Shown: positions 42,029 through 51,974, counted from the first letter of the stretch. The stretch is 64,000 bases of DNA from CAVTWH01 sp963738365 (GCA_963738365.1 CAVTWH010000007.1:1289763-1353762); one strand, 5' to 3'. A program made the numbers and translations. The notes: generated by a model not told the origin, from the letters alone.

Positions 42029-44122
42029 ATGCCGGAGCACAAGACACGCGACCTGGAACGCACGGACGGGGTGGTCGACGGGTACCGGCCCGCGCTCGAC
42101 GGTGTCCGGGCACTGGCCGTCACCGTGGTCGTGCTGTTCCACGCCGGGGTGCCGGGGCTGCCCGGCGGGTTCCTCGGCGTGGACGCCTTCTTCGTACTCT
42201 CCGGCTTCCTGATCACCTCGCTGCTGCTGGTCGAGGCGCGCCGGGACGGGCGGGTCCGGCTGGCCGCGTTCTGGGGCCGGCGGGCCCGCCGGCTGCTGCC
42301 GGCCGCGCTGCTGATGCTCCTGGCGGTGGCCGTCGCCGGCCGGTACCTGCTGCCGCCGCTGGACTTCGCGCTGCTGCGCGGCGACGAGTTCGCGGCGCTG
42401 GGGTACCTCGCCAACTGGCGGATGATCTACCGGGGCGCCGACTACTTCGCCCAGAACGCCGCCGCCTCACCCGTCCAGCACACCTGGTCGCTCGGCATCG
42501 AGGAGCAGTTCTACCTGCTCTGGCCGCTGATCGTGGTGGCCGCCCTGGCGCTGCCGCTGACCCGCTCCAGCGCCCGCCGCGCCGCCGCGCCCGAGCACCC
42601 GTGGGACGGCCCCACCGTGGTAGCGCGCCCGGTCGCCAGCTGGGCGCCGGAGCGGCTGACCGGGCTGCTCGTGCTGGTCTGCGCCGGGGCGGTCGGCTCG
42701 GCGCTGGTGGCCGCCCGGCTGTACCGGCCGGACAACCCGAACCGGGCCTACTTCGGCACCGACAGCCGGGCCCAGGCGCTGCTCGTCGGCTGCGCGCTGG
42801 CGCTGCTGCTGGCCCGCGCCCCGGGGCTGCTGCGCCACCGCGGCCGGGACGGCGGGCACCCGGTGCTCGGTGCGGCGGCGCTGCTCGGCGCCGTGGCCCT
42901 GGCCTGGCTGGTCACCCACGCGCAGGGCAGCGCCGGGTGGCTGTACCACGGCGGGTTGACCATCGCCGCGCTGGCCGTGGCCGCCGTCCTGGCGCACGCC
43001 ACCGCCAGCCCGGGCGGGCCGACCGGGCGGCTGCTGGCGCTGGCCCCGCTGGTCTGGCTCGGGCGCATCTCCTACGGCGTCTACCTGTGGCACTGGCCGC
43101 TGTTCCAGTTCGTCAACGCCGGCCACACCGGGCTGACCGGCGTCGCGCTGCTGGCCGTCCGGCTGGCCGCCCTGCTGGTGGTCGCGGTGCTCTCCTACCG
43201 GCTGGTCGAGCAGCCGGTGCGGACCAGGCGGTGGCTGCGCCGGGGCACCGCACTGGTCCCGGCGGGGGTGGCAGTGGTGGCCGTCGCCGTCACCGCCGAA
43301 CTGGTGCTGGTGTCCACCGTGCCACCGACCACCCCGAGCGTCGCGGCGGCGCTGGCCAGGGCGCCCCGGGCCAGCGCCGCCGCGGCGCCGTCGGGGCACT
43401 CGGCGCCGCCGCCTATGCAGCGGGCCGGTCGCCTGCCGGGGGCGCAACCGCGCATCGACATCTTCGGGGACTCGGTGGCCTGGACGATCGGCACGTACCT
43501 GCCGGCCCATCCAGGTATCACGGTGACCACCCGGGCCATCGAGGGCTGCGGCATTACGCTGCTGGCCGACATCAAGCAGCTGGGTACCCCGCACCGGCTC
43601 TACGACTACTGCCCCGGCTGGCCGTCGCGCTACACGAGCGGTATCAACGCCGACGACCCCGATGTCTCGGTGCTGCTGCTCAACCGCTGGGAGCTGATGG
43701 ACGCCCAACTGGACGGGGCGTACCAGCACGTGGGGCAGCCGGCCTTCGACGCCTACCTGCTCGGCCAGCTGGACCGGGCGGTGGGCACCATCGGCGCCCG
43801 CGGCGCCCGGGTGGTGCTGCTGACGGCGGCGTACACGCACCGCTCCGAGCGGCCCGACGGCGGCCTCTACGACGAGGACCAGCCGAACCGGGTGGACGCC
43901 TTCAACCTGCTGCTGCACCGGGCGGCCGCCGCGCGCCCGGGCCAGGTGCTGGTGCTGGACCTCAACCGGCTGGTGTGCCCGGCGGGCCGGTACACCGACA
44001 GCGTCGGCGGGCTGCTGGTGCGCAGCGACGGCCTGCACTTCACCCCGGCCGGCGTGCAGCAGCTGATCGCCCCGTGGCTGCTGCCCCAACTGTCCTCAGT
44101 GGCCAGTCGCGGAGTGCCGTGA
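42029..44122 (+). CDS. acyltransferase-3 membrane protein with C-terminal SGNH domain (OafA/OatA-like)
   Basis: 697 residues from ATG 42029 (GGTGGAG upstream). Residues about 15-420 are an acyltransferase-3 domain with roughly ten helices; landmarks are YRPALDGVRALAV, GFLGVDAFFVLSGFLIT, RRARRLLPAA and SLGIEEQFYLLWP. The C-terminal region (about 465-690) is an extracytoplasmic SGNH hydrolase-like domain with IFGDSVAWTIG (catalytic Ser) and SDGLHFTPAGVQQL (Asp/His). Such proteins add or move acyl groups on cell-envelope glycans or exported molecules. It starts 87 bp after the acyltransferase cassette and may or may not belong to it. Confidence 0.92.
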   Translation: MPEHKTRDLERTDGVVDGYRPALDGVRALAVTVVVLFHAGVPGLPGGFLGVDAFFVLSGFLITSLLLVEARRDGRVRLAAFWGRRARRLLPAALLMLLAVAVAGRYLLPPLDFALLRGDEFAALGYLANWRMIYRGADYFAQNAAASPVQHTWSLGIEEQFYLLWPLIVVAALALPLTRSSARRAAAPEHPWDGPTVVARPVASWAPERLTGLLVLVCAGAVGSALVAARLYRPDNPNRAYFGTDSRAQALLVGCALALLLARAPGLLRHRGRDGGHPVLGAAALLGAVALAWLVTHAQGSAGWLYHGGLTIAALAVAAVLAHATASPGGPTGRLLALAPLVWLGRISYGVYLWHWPLFQFVNAGHTGLTGVALLAVRLAALLVVAVLSYRLVEQPVRTRRWLRRGTALVPAGVAVVAVAVTAELVLVSTVPPTTPSVAAALARAPRASAAAAPSGHSAPPPMQRAGRLPGAQPRIDIFGDSVAWTIGTYLPAHPGITVTTRAIEGCGITLLADIKQLGTPHRLYDYCPGWPSRYTSGINADDPDVSVLLLNRWELMDAQLDGAYQHVGQPAFDAYLLGQLDRAVGTIGARGARVVLLTAAYTHRSERPDGGLYDEDQPNRVDAFNLLLHRAAAARPGQVLVLDLNRLVCPAGRYTDSVGGLLVRSDGLHFTPAGVQQLIAPWLLPQLSSVASRGVP

Positions 44123-44277
44123 CGTGCGGGCAGTTACCTCGGTGCACCACGCTGAGCGCGGGTGCCGGTCCGGTCGGCCATCGGGGGCCCGTCCGGTCGT
44201 CGGCCGGTCCGGTCGGCGCGGAGCCCGGCCTGATCGGCCGAGACCCGACGGGGTCGCCGCTCGGATAACGTCGCGCT

Positions 44278-45240
44278 GTGGATCGTCGGAGGGGTGCGCG
44301 TCTACGCAGGGCGGGGGTCGGGACCAGCGGCCCCACCGTCGTGGTTCTGGCGCTGCTGGGCCTGCTCGCCGGCTCGGCGCCGGTGGCAGCCGTCGTGTCG
44401 GGCGGAGACGCCGCCGCCGGGCTCCCGCCGGCGGCTGTGACGGTTCCGCTGACCGCCGCCACCGGTTCACCGGCGGCCACGCCCGGCCCGTCACCGACCC
44501 TCGCCACGATCGCGGCGACCACAGTCGCTGCGACGGCCCTCCCCTCGGCGTCGCCCACCAGGCACTCCACAGCGCGGCCCACGCCCAGCCCGAAGCCGGC
44601 CGCGGTCACGTCCCGGCCGGCGACGCCGACGGCGAATGCGGCCACCCGACTGCGGACGCTGCCGGCGACCACCGCCCAGGTGGTCATCGTGCACGCACCG
44701 TCGGCAGGCTCGACCGTGGCGACGCTGGAGACCTTCAGCCGGGCGGCCGGTACCTGGCAGCCGGAGTTCGCCGCCATGCCGGCCCGGGTGGGCAGCCGGG
44801 GGATCGGCACGAAGACCCAGGAAGGGGTACCAATGACCCCGGCCGGGGTGTACGGCTTCGGCGCCACCATGTACGGCGTACGGGCCGATCCGGGGGTGCG
44901 CTATGCCTGGCACCACCTGGCCGACGGCGACTACTGGGACGAGAACCCGGACTCCCCGACCTACAACACCTTCGTGCACGGGGCTGACCCGGGTGGGTCC
45001 AGCGAAGCACTGTGGAGCACCGTGCCCGCGTACGACTACTTCGCAGTGATCACCTACAACCTGCCCGACGCGGTACCGGGCAAGGGCAGCGGGATCTTCC
45101 TGCACGTGGGAACGGGTGCGGCGACCGCCGGCTGTGTCAGCCTCGGCGCCACCGATCTGGTCAAGGTACTGACCTGGCTGAATCCGGCGGCGCATCCGCG
45201 CATCGTCATAGCCACCGACGCCGGGCTGTCCCAGTACTGA
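44278..45240 (+). CDS. L,D-transpeptidase (YkuD family)
   Basis: 320 residues from a GTG start. An N-terminal hydrophobic segment (about 18-42) acts as signal or anchor, then a Pro/Thr/Ala-rich wall-spanning linker up to about 140. The catalytic domain has GIFLHVGTGAATAGCVSL, containing the H...G-C motif with nucleophile Cys286. These enzymes make 3-3 peptidoglycan cross-links or attach proteins outside the membrane. The region before the catalytic motif is unusually Trp/Tyr/Asp-rich. It ends 8 bp from the convergent regulator gene. Confidence 0.88.
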   Translation: MDRRRGARLRRAGVGTSGPTVVVLALLGLLAGSAPVAAVVSGGDAAAGLPPAAVTVPLTAATGSPAATPGPSPTLATIAATTVAATALPSASPTRHSTARPTPSPKPAAVTSRPATPTANAATRLRTLPATTAQVVIVHAPSAGSTVATLETFSRAAGTWQPEFAAMPARVGSRGIGTKTQEGVPMTPAGVYGFGATMYGVRADPGVRYAWHHLADGDYWDENPDSPTYNTFVHGADPGGSSEALWSTVPAYDYFAVITYNLPDAVPGKGSGIFLHVGTGAATAGCVSLGATDLVKVLTWLNPAAHPRIVIATDAGLSQY

Positions 45241-45248
45241 GCGGCGGC

Positions 45249-46556
45249 TCAGCCGGCCGCGGCCAGGGCCTCCCGCCACAGCCGGCGCCGGGTCGGGCCG
45301 AGCCCGGTGGAGAGCACCTCGCGGACCAGCGGATAGCGGAACCGCAGCCCCTGACGGGACTCCACCAGCAGGCCCCGCCGGCAGGCCACGTCGAGCCCGG
45401 CCAGCTCGCTGGCGCCGAGTGGACCCAGGCTGGCCGCCGGCCCGCCGATGGCCAGCGCGGTGAGCAGGCGTACCACCGTGTCGGGCAGGCCGGACAGCTG
45501 CGCCCCGACGGCGATGCGCAGGTGCCACGGGATGTCGCCGACGCCCGGCCCGGCCTCCGCCTGTGCCCGGGCCAGCTCGACCAGGTAGAGCGGCAGGCCG
45601 CCGGCCCGGCGCAGCACGGCCGCCCGGCTGGCGCCGGGCAGCGCGCCGCAGACGGCGTCGACCACCAGCCCGGCCGCCGTGGCGTCCAGCGGTGCCAGCC
45701 GGTGGCCCTGCAGCTGCCCGCGCCGACCCAGCTCGGCCAGGCAGGCCAGCAGCGCAGCGTCGGCTTCGCCGGAGCGCAGGCCGGCCACCACCCGCAGCTG
45801 CCCGGGCGAACGCTGCACCAGATGGGTCAGCAGCGCGGTGGCCTCCGGCCCGGCGCTCTGCAGGTCGTCCACGACCAGCAGGCGGCGCCGGCCCCGGCCG
45901 ACCGAGCGCAGCAGCCGCTCCACCGCGTCGAAGATCAGCCGGCGACGCTGCGCCGGGTCGGTGGGTGCGGGGCCGGGCAGCGGGGGAAGGCGGTCGGCGT
46001 ACTCGGGCAGCAGCAGGCGCAGCGCGGCGCAGCCGGCCAGCACCGCGGCGCCCGCCCGGCGCACCTGGTCGGCGACGAGCTGGGCGAACGGCGCGTAGTC
46101 GTCGCCGCCCGGAGTGACCGTTCCGACCAGGACGACCAGGCCCAGCAGGGCGCCCAGGGTGGCCGCCTCGGTCAGCATCCGGGACTTTCCGATCCCCGGT
46201 TCGCCCTCGAAGACCAGCACCGGCGGGCCGTCCCCGGTCAGCTGCCGGCGCAGCACGGCCACCTCCGTGGCCCGGCCGACCAGGGTGGCGGCCGGGGTGT
46301 CGGCGCGGTTCGCGTCGGCGCGCCCGCGCTGGGCGGCGGCGATCAGTTCGCCCCGCTGGGCGGCGGTCAACCGCAGCGCGGCGGCCAGCCGGTCCAGGGT
46401 GAACCGGCGCGGCAGGCGTACCCCGCACTCCAGGCTGCTGATCGCGCGGACGGACAGGCCGGCCAGGTCGGCCAGGCGCTCCTGGGTGAGGCCGGCGTCC
46501 CTGCGGCGGCGGGCCAGCAGGGTGCCGAACGGCTCGTCCCAGTCCGGTGCCGGCAT
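45249..46556 (-). CDS. XRE helix-turn-helix regulator with AAA/STAND ATPase domain
   Basis: 435 residues from ATG 46556, preceded by GGGAGG. An N-terminal XRE HTH (about 10-70: RRRDAGLTQERLADLAGLS and IS-SLECG) is followed by an AAA_16-type ATPase with LVGRATEVAVL, Walker A EGEPGIGKSRML and Walker B LLVVDDLQ. The usual long TPR and LuxR C-terminal domains of large regulators of this class are missing; the protein ends soon after the ATPase module. A likely transcription regulator with ATP-dependent activation. It is divergent from the S53 peptidase gene. Confidence 0.82.
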   Translation of the reverse strand: MPAPDWDEPFGTLLARRRRDAGLTQERLADLAGLSVRAISSLECGVRLPRRFTLDRLAAALRLTAAQRGELIAAAQRGRADANRADTPAATLVGRATEVAVLRRQLTGDGPPVLVFEGEPGIGKSRMLTEAATLGALLGLVVLVGTVTPGGDDYAPFAQLVADQVRRAGAAVLAGCAALRLLLPEYADRLPPLPGPAPTDPAQRRRLIFDAVERLLRSVGRGRRRLLVVDDLQSAGPEATALLTHLVQRSPGQLRVVAGLRSGEADAALLACLAELGRRGQLQGHRLAPLDATAAGLVVDAVCGALPGASRAAVLRRAGGLPLYLVELARAQAEAGPGVGDIPWHLRIAVGAQLSGLPDTVVRLLTALAIGGPAASLGPLGASELAGLDVACRRGLLVESRQGLRFRYPLVREVLSTGLGPTRRRLWREALAAAG

Positions 46557-46886
46557 GCTGCCTCCCTGGCGCCGTGGCCGACCCGCTGCGCCCGGGTCTG
46601 CGCACCGGTGGCCGGGTTGGCCCCCCACCGGGCTCTTCTGGCGGTACGGCAGGGTCTGCCCCACCGTGGCACGGCCGTCGGCCGGGAGGAAGACGTCGGC
46701 CCCCTCTCACTCACCCTTGTCAATGTCGAGGGTCCGACCGGCGCAAACGTCCAGCGGCTGTGTGGGTTGTGCGTGGCCTGAGGAGGGCCGGCCCGGGTCA
46801 ATTTATGACAGGCCGTGCCGCCACCAGCGTCCGGCTGTCACGCACCTGCGATCCCCGTGCACCCAACCTCATCCCCGGGAGGACCC
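46557..46886. other. divergent intergenic region
   Basis: 330 bases between the XRE-ATPase gene and the S53 peptidase gene. It holds their ribosome binding sites at each end. I see no convincing gene, RNA or strong hairpin; promoters for both genes must lie here but no consensus pair is clear. Confidence 0.5.
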
Positions 46887-48797
46887 ATGCGGTTGATCCG
46901 CACCGCGCTCGCCCTGGCCGGCGCGGCGACACTCGTCGCCGGCGTACTGGCTGTCACACCGGCGGCCGCGGCCACACCCAACGTCGAGCGGTCCTGCGCC
47001 AGACCGACCAAGGCGCACACCATGGCGTGCAACGCCCTGCGCCGCACCGACATCGTCACACCGAAGACGATCAGCCCGAACGCCACCCCGAGCGGGCTGG
47101 GCCCGGCCAACCTGCAGAGCGCGTACGGGCTGCCCTCCGGCTCGGCCGGCAGCGGGGTGACGGTGGCCATCGTGGACGCCTACAACGACCCCAACGCCGA
47201 CAGCGACCTGGCCGTCTACCGCAGCCAGTACGGGCTGCCCGCCTGCACCAAGGCCAACGGCTGCTTCAGCCAGGTCAACCAGACCGGCGGCAGTACCCTG
47301 CCGGGCAACGACTCGGGCTGGGCCGGGGAGATCTCGCTGGACCTGGACATGGTCTCGGCCGTCTGTCCACTGTGCAAGATCCTCCTGGTGGAGGCCAACT
47401 CGGCCAACGACACCGACCTGTACACCGCCGTGGACTACGCGGCGGCGCACGCCAAGTACGTCTCCAACAGCTGGGGCGGCAGCGAGTACTCCGGCCAGAC
47501 CACCGACGACTCGCACTTCAACCACCCCGGCGTGGCGATCACCGTCTCCTCCGGTGACAACGGCACCGGCGCGGAGTACCCGGCCACCTCCCGGTACGTC
47601 ACCGCGGTCGGCGGCACCCACCTGGTCACCGCGAGCAACACCCGCGGCTGGACCGAGACCGTCTGGAACGGCGCCGGCTCCGGCTGCTCCGCCTACGACG
47701 CCAAGCCCAGCTGGCAGACGGTGACCACCAACTGCTCCCGGCGCGCCGAGGCGGACGTGTCCGCGGTCGCCGACCCGGCCACCGGCGTGGCCGTCTACGT
47801 CACCTTCGGCGGCTCCGGCTGGAACGTCTACGGCGGCACCAGCGCCTCCGCGCCGATCATCGCCTCGGTCTACGCCCTGGCCGGCAGCCCCGGCGCCAGC
47901 GACTACCCGGCCTCCTACCCGTACGCCCACCCGAGCAACCTCTACGACGTCACCAGCGGCAACAACGGCTCCTGCGGCGCCCCGATGTGCACCGCCGGCA
48001 CCGGCTGGGACGGGCCGACCGGCCTGGGTACCCCGCACGGGGCGGCGGCGTTCGTCAGCGGCGGCAGCAGCGGCGTCACGGTCGCCAACCCGGGTAGCCG
48101 CACCGGCACGGTCGGTACGGCCACCAGCCTGACGCTGAGCGCCTCCGGCGGCACCGGCAGCTACACCTGGTCGGCCACCGGCCTGCCGCCGGGCCTGTCC
48201 ATCAACGCCAGCACCGGGGTGATCTCCGGTACCCCGACCACGGCCGGCACCTACACCGTGACGGCCACCGCCACCAGCGGCTCGTCCAGCGGCAGTACCA
48301 GTTTCACCTGGACGATCAGCCCGACCGGCGGCGGCTGCGCCAGCCCGGGGCAGAAGCTCGGCAACCCCGGCTTCGAGTCCGGTAACACGGTGTGGTCCGC
48401 CTCCAGCGGTGTGATCGGCGCCTACGGCTCCTCGGAGCCGACCCACAGCGGCAGCTACGACGCCTGGATGGACGGCTACGGCACCACGCACACCGACACG
48501 CTGAGCCAGTCGGTGGCCCTGCCGTCCGGGTGCAGCAGCTACACGTTCAGCTTCTACCTGCACATCGACTCGGCCGAGACCACCACCTCGGTCCAGTACG
48601 ACAAGCTGACCGTCAAGGCGGGCAGCACGGTGCTGGCCACCTACTCCAACCTCAACAAGGCCAGCGGGTACACGCTGCGCAGCTTCAGCCTGGCGGCGTA
48701 CGCCGGGACCACGGTGGCGCTGAGCTTCACCGCCACCGAGGACTCGTCGCTGCAGACCTCCTTCGTGGTCGACGACACCGCGGTCACCGTCTCCTGA
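46887..48797 (+). CDS. secreted S53-family (sedolisin) peptidase with Ig-like and C-terminal beta domains
   Basis: 636 residues, ATG after GGGAGG. Sec signal peptide to about residue 30 (VTPAAAA). The catalytic domain (about 75-390) has WAGEISLDLDM, the Glu/Asp pair spaced by four, and GGTSASAP with the nucleophile Ser; the TGWDGPTGLGTP loop near its end matches the calcium site. A large pro-domain of the kumamolisin kind is missing; only about 45 residues lie between signal peptide and core. A cadherin/He_PIG-like Ig domain follows (about 395-485), then a jelly-roll-like domain (about 490-636, NPGFESG). An extracellular protein degrader, probably active at acidic pH by family. Confidence 0.87.
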   Translation: MRLIRTALALAGAATLVAGVLAVTPAAAATPNVERSCARPTKAHTMACNALRRTDIVTPKTISPNATPSGLGPANLQSAYGLPSGSAGSGVTVAIVDAYNDPNADSDLAVYRSQYGLPACTKANGCFSQVNQTGGSTLPGNDSGWAGEISLDLDMVSAVCPLCKILLVEANSANDTDLYTAVDYAAAHAKYVSNSWGGSEYSGQTTDDSHFNHPGVAITVSSGDNGTGAEYPATSRYVTAVGGTHLVTASNTRGWTETVWNGAGSGCSAYDAKPSWQTVTTNCSRRAEADVSAVADPATGVAVYVTFGGSGWNVYGGTSASAPIIASVYALAGSPGASDYPASYPYAHPSNLYDVTSGNNGSCGAPMCTAGTGWDGPTGLGTPHGAAAFVSGGSSGVTVANPGSRTGTVGTATSLTLSASGGTGSYTWSATGLPPGLSINASTGVISGTPTTAGTYTVTATATSGSSSGSTSFTWTISPTGGGCASPGQKLGNPGFESGNTVWSASSGVIGAYGSSEPTHSGSYDAWMDGYGTTHTDTLSQSVALPSGCSSYTFSFYLHIDSAETTTSVQYDKLTVKAGSTVLATYSNLNKASGYTLRSFSLAAYAGTTVALSFTATEDSSLQTSFVVDDTAVTVS

Positions 48798-48807
48798 CGC
48801 CCGCGCA

Positions 48808-48841
48808 CCGGGGCCGTCGCGCACCAGCGCGGCGGCCCCGG
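48808..48841 (+). terminator. hairpin terminator after the S53 peptidase gene
   Basis: CCGGGGCCGTCGCGC pairs with GCGCGGCGGCCCCGG (one G-T) around a 4-nt loop, 10 nt past the stop. A second small hairpin (CCCGGCG/CGCCGGG) follows at 48848-48864. Confidence 0.75.
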
Positions 48842-48878
48842 CGTTTGCCCGGCGCGACGCCGGGGCATACCCCTGGAC

Positions 48879-50519
48879 GTGAGCGAGCACTGGTACGACG
48901 AAGCGGTCATCTACTGCCTGGACGTCGAGACGTTCGCCGACTCCGACAACGACGGGGTCGGCGACTTCCGGGGCGTCATCGGCCGGCTGGACTACCTCTA
49001 CCGGCTGGGCGTCACCTGCTTGTGGCTCAACCCGATCCACCCCACTCCGGGGCGCGACGACGGGTACGACGTCACCGACTTCTACGCCGTGGACCCCCGG
49101 CTGGGCACCCTGGGCGACTTCGCCGAACTGCTGCACCAGGCGGCCAACCGGGGCATCAAGGTGATCATCGACCTGGTGGTGAACCACACCTCCGACCAGC
49201 ACCCGTGGTTCCAGCAGGCGCTGCGCGCCGACTCGCCGTACCGCGACTGGTACATCTGGAGCGACAGCGAGCCGCCGGGCCGCTACGACGGCATGGTCTT
49301 CCCCGGCGAGCAGGGCGAGGTGTGGACCTACCACCGCAGCGCCCGGGCCTGGTACTACCACCGCTTCTACGACTTCCAGCCGGACCTCAACATGCGCAAC
49401 CCCGCGGTCCGCGACGAGCTGAAGAAGATCATGGCGTTCTGGCTGCAGCTCGGGGTGGCCGGGTTCCGGATGGACGCGGTGCCGTTCATCATCGAGCTGA
49501 CCGAGCCGGGCGAGACCGACCCGCCCAAGGACTTCCCGTTCCTCACCGAACTGCGCCGGCACGCCACCTGGCGGCGCGGCGACAGCCTGCTGCTGGCCGA
49601 GGCGAACGTCCCGCTGGACCAGCTGCCGCACTATTTCGCCGACGAGGGCCGCTCGAACAACCGCATCCAGATGATGTTCGACTTCATCCTCAACGACGCG
49701 CTGGTACTGGCGCTGGCCCGGCGCCGGGCCGAGCCGGTGGTACAGGCGCTGCGCGACAGCGTGGTGCCGCCACCCGGTGGGCAGTGGGCCACCTTCCTGC
49801 GCAACCACGACGAGATCGACCTGTCCCGGCTCACCGCCGACCAGCGCTCCGAGGTGTTCACCCAGTTCGGCCCCGACCCCGACTCGCACCTCTACGACCG
49901 GGGCATCCGCCGGCGCCTGGCACCGATGCTGAACGGCGACCGGCGCCGGCTGGAGCTGGCCTACTCGTTGCAGTTCTCGCTGCGCGGCACGCCGGTGCTG
50001 CGCTACGGCGAGGAGATCGGCATGGGCGACGACCTGTCCCTGCCCGGCCGCAAGGCGATCCGTACCCCGATGCAGTGGTCGCCCGCCGAGAACGGCGGCT
50101 TCACCCGGGCACAGCGGCCGATCACGCCGGTGGTCAGCGGCGGGCAGTTCGGGTACGAGAAGGTCAACGTCACCGCCCAGCGCGACGACCCGGCCTCGCT
50201 GCTGGCCTGGTTCGAGCGGATGATCCGCACCCTGCGGGAGTGCCCGGAGGTGGGCAGCGGCGTGTGCGCCGCGCTGGACCGGGACGACCTGCCGGCGTCG
50301 GTGCTGGCCCACCGCGCCGACTCGCCGAACGGCTCGCTGCTGTTCCTGCACAACCTCGACGAGGAGCCGGTCACCGTGGACCTGGGCGACCTCTACAGCG
50401 AGTCCGACCGGCCCAACCAGGTCTTCGGCCCGGACGGCTACGCCGAGGTGGGCAAGCTCGACCAGCTCGACCTCGGCCCGTACGGGTACCGCTGGATCCG
50501 CCTGTGCCGCAACCCCTGA
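48879..50519 (+). CDS. GH13 alpha-amylase family enzyme, trehalose synthase-like
   Basis: 546 residues from a GTG start. The complete GH13 catalytic set is visible: DLVVNHTSDQH, GFRMDAVPF with the Asp nucleophile, LLAEANV with the Glu acid/base and LRNHDEID with the third carboxylate. The opening (WYDEAVIYCLDVETFADSDNDGVGDF) and the long middle part resemble trehalose synthase and related maltose-converting enzymes. No signal peptide, so cytoplasmic, probably acting on maltose, trehalose or glycogen-derived sugars. It is not accompanied by treY, treZ or glgE here. Confidence 0.88.
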   Translation: MSEHWYDEAVIYCLDVETFADSDNDGVGDFRGVIGRLDYLYRLGVTCLWLNPIHPTPGRDDGYDVTDFYAVDPRLGTLGDFAELLHQAANRGIKVIIDLVVNHTSDQHPWFQQALRADSPYRDWYIWSDSEPPGRYDGMVFPGEQGEVWTYHRSARAWYYHRFYDFQPDLNMRNPAVRDELKKIMAFWLQLGVAGFRMDAVPFIIELTEPGETDPPKDFPFLTELRRHATWRRGDSLLLAEANVPLDQLPHYFADEGRSNNRIQMMFDFILNDALVLALARRRAEPVVQALRDSVVPPPGGQWATFLRNHDEIDLSRLTADQRSEVFTQFGPDPDSHLYDRGIRRRLAPMLNGDRRRLELAYSLQFSLRGTPVLRYGEEIGMGDDLSLPGRKAIRTPMQWSPAENGGFTRAQRPITPVVSGGQFGYEKVNVTAQRDDPASLLAWFERMIRTLRECPEVGSGVCAALDRDDLPASVLAHRADSPNGSLLFLHNLDEEPVTVDLGDLYSESDRPNQVFGPDGYAEVGKLDQLDLGPYGYRWIRLCRNP

Positions 50520-50585
50520 CCGCGCCGCACCGGATCCGCCCGGCCTGGCAGAGTGTGGTAGCAGGACGGGCGTGAGGGGGCGGTT

Positions 50586-51974
50586 GTGACCGGACAGGAC
50601 GAACCGACGCGGGTCGACGTGGTCGTCGTCGGGCTGGGCGTGGGCGGCGAGGAGGTCGCCGGCCGGCTGGCCGAGGCGGGCCTGTCGGTGGTGGGCATCG
50701 AGCACCGGCTGGTCGGCGGGGAGTGCCCCTACTGGGGCTGCGTGCCGAGCAAGATGATGATCCGGGCGGGCAACCTGGTCACCGAGGCCCGGCGGGTCGA
50801 CGGGGTGGCCGGCGCCGCCCAGGTGGAGCCGGACTGGGCTCCGGTGGCGCACCGGATCCGGGCCGAGGCCACCGACGACTGGGACGACCGGGTGGCGGTG
50901 GAGCGGTTCACCGGCAAGGGCGGCCGGTTCGTCCGCGGCTACGGCCGGCTCGCCGGCCCGGGCCGGGTCGAGGTGGGCGGCGAGGTGTTCCAGGCCGGCC
51001 GGGGCGTGGTGATCGGCGCCGGCAGCGCCGCCTTCGTCCCACCGATCGACGGCCTGGCCGGTACGCCCTACTGGACGAACCGGGAAGCCATCGAGGCCAC
51101 CACGGTGCCGGGGAGCCTGCTGGTGCTGGGCGGCGGCGCGATCGGCGTGGAGCTGGCCCAGGTGTACGCCCGCTTCGGTAGCCGGGTCACCGTCGTGGAG
51201 GGTTCCGACCGGCTGCTGTCGATGGAGGAGCCGGAGTCCTCGGTCCTGGTCCGGCAGGCGCTGGAGGGTGACGGGGTGACCGTCCACACCGGCGTACACG
51301 CCCGGCGGGTGGAGCACGACGGCGCGGAGTTCACCCTCTCGCTGGACGACGGGTCCACGGTGTCGGGGGAGCGGCTGCTGGTCGCGGTGGGGCGGCGGCC
51401 CAACGTCGGCGGCCTGGGCCTGGAGACGGTGGGGGTGCCGCCGGCGGGCTCGGCACCGATCGGGGTCGACGACCGGCTGCGGGCCGGCGAGCGGCTGTGG
51501 GCGGTGGGCGACGTCACCGGCCACGGCGCCTTCACCCACGTGGCCATGTACCAGGCGGACATCGTGGTGCGCGACATCCTCGGCCAGGGCGGCCCCGGCG
51601 CCGACTACCGGGCGCTGCCCCGGGTCACCTTCACCGACCCGGAGATCGGCGCCGTCGGGCTCACCGAGCAGCAGGCCCGGGACCGGGGCATCGACGTGGC
51701 CACGAACACCACCGACCTGACCGCCTCGGCGCGCGGCTGGATCCACAAGGTGGGCAACGCCGGCTTCATCAAGGTGGTCGCCGACCGGGCCACCGGCGTC
51801 CTGGTCGGCGCCACCTCGGCCGGGCCGGCCGGCGGGGAGGTGCTCGCCGGCCTTGCGGTGGCGGTCCACGGGGCGGTCCCGGTCCAGGCGCTGCAGAACA
51901 TGATCTACGCCTACCCGACCTTCCACCGGGCCATCGAGACCGCCGTGAAGGGGCTGCGTACGGCGGGATTGTGA
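50586..51974 (+). CDS. FAD-dependent pyridine nucleotide disulfide oxidoreductase
   Basis: 462 residues from GTG 50586 with GAGGGGG upstream. FAD domain VVVVGLGVGGEEVA, then the redox-active disulfide GGECPYWGCVPSK (C-x4-C) and NAD(P) domain VLGGGAIGVELAQ, and a dimerisation domain from about 345. In lipoamide dehydrogenase the C-terminus carries HAHPT; here it is IYAYPTFHRAIE, so the catalytic His of that motif is absent and the substrate is probably neither lipoamide nor glutathione. Similar to mercuric-reductase-like flavoproteins of unknown role in actinobacteria, but without MerA's terminal Cys pair. Confidence 0.87.
   Translation: MTGQDEPTRVDVVVVGLGVGGEEVAGRLAEAGLSVVGIEHRLVGGECPYWGCVPSKMMIRAGNLVTEARRVDGVAGAAQVEPDWAPVAHRIRAEATDDWDDRVAVERFTGKGGRFVRGYGRLAGPGRVEVGGEVFQAGRGVVIGAGSAAFVPPIDGLAGTPYWTNREAIEATTVPGSLLVLGGGAIGVELAQVYARFGSRVTVVEGSDRLLSMEEPESSVLVRQALEGDGVTVHTGVHARRVEHDGAEFTLSLDDGSTVSGERLLVAVGRRPNVGGLGLETVGVPPAGSAPIGVDDRLRAGERLWAVGDVTGHGAFTHVAMYQADIVVRDILGQGGPGADYRALPRVTFTDPEIGAVGLTEQQARDRGIDVATNTTDLTASARGWIHKVGNAGFIKVVADRATGVLVGATSAGPAGGEVLAGLAVAVHGAVPVQALQNMIYAYPTFHRAIETAVKGLRTAGL

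Noticed and set aside
46869..51926. A 1,685-codon open frame on the minus strand
   Set aside because: It lies opposite three well supported plus-strand genes (S53 peptidase, GH13, flavoprotein) and reads as His/Gly/Val/Arg-rich sequence without any domain, as expected for antisense frames in GC-rich DNA.
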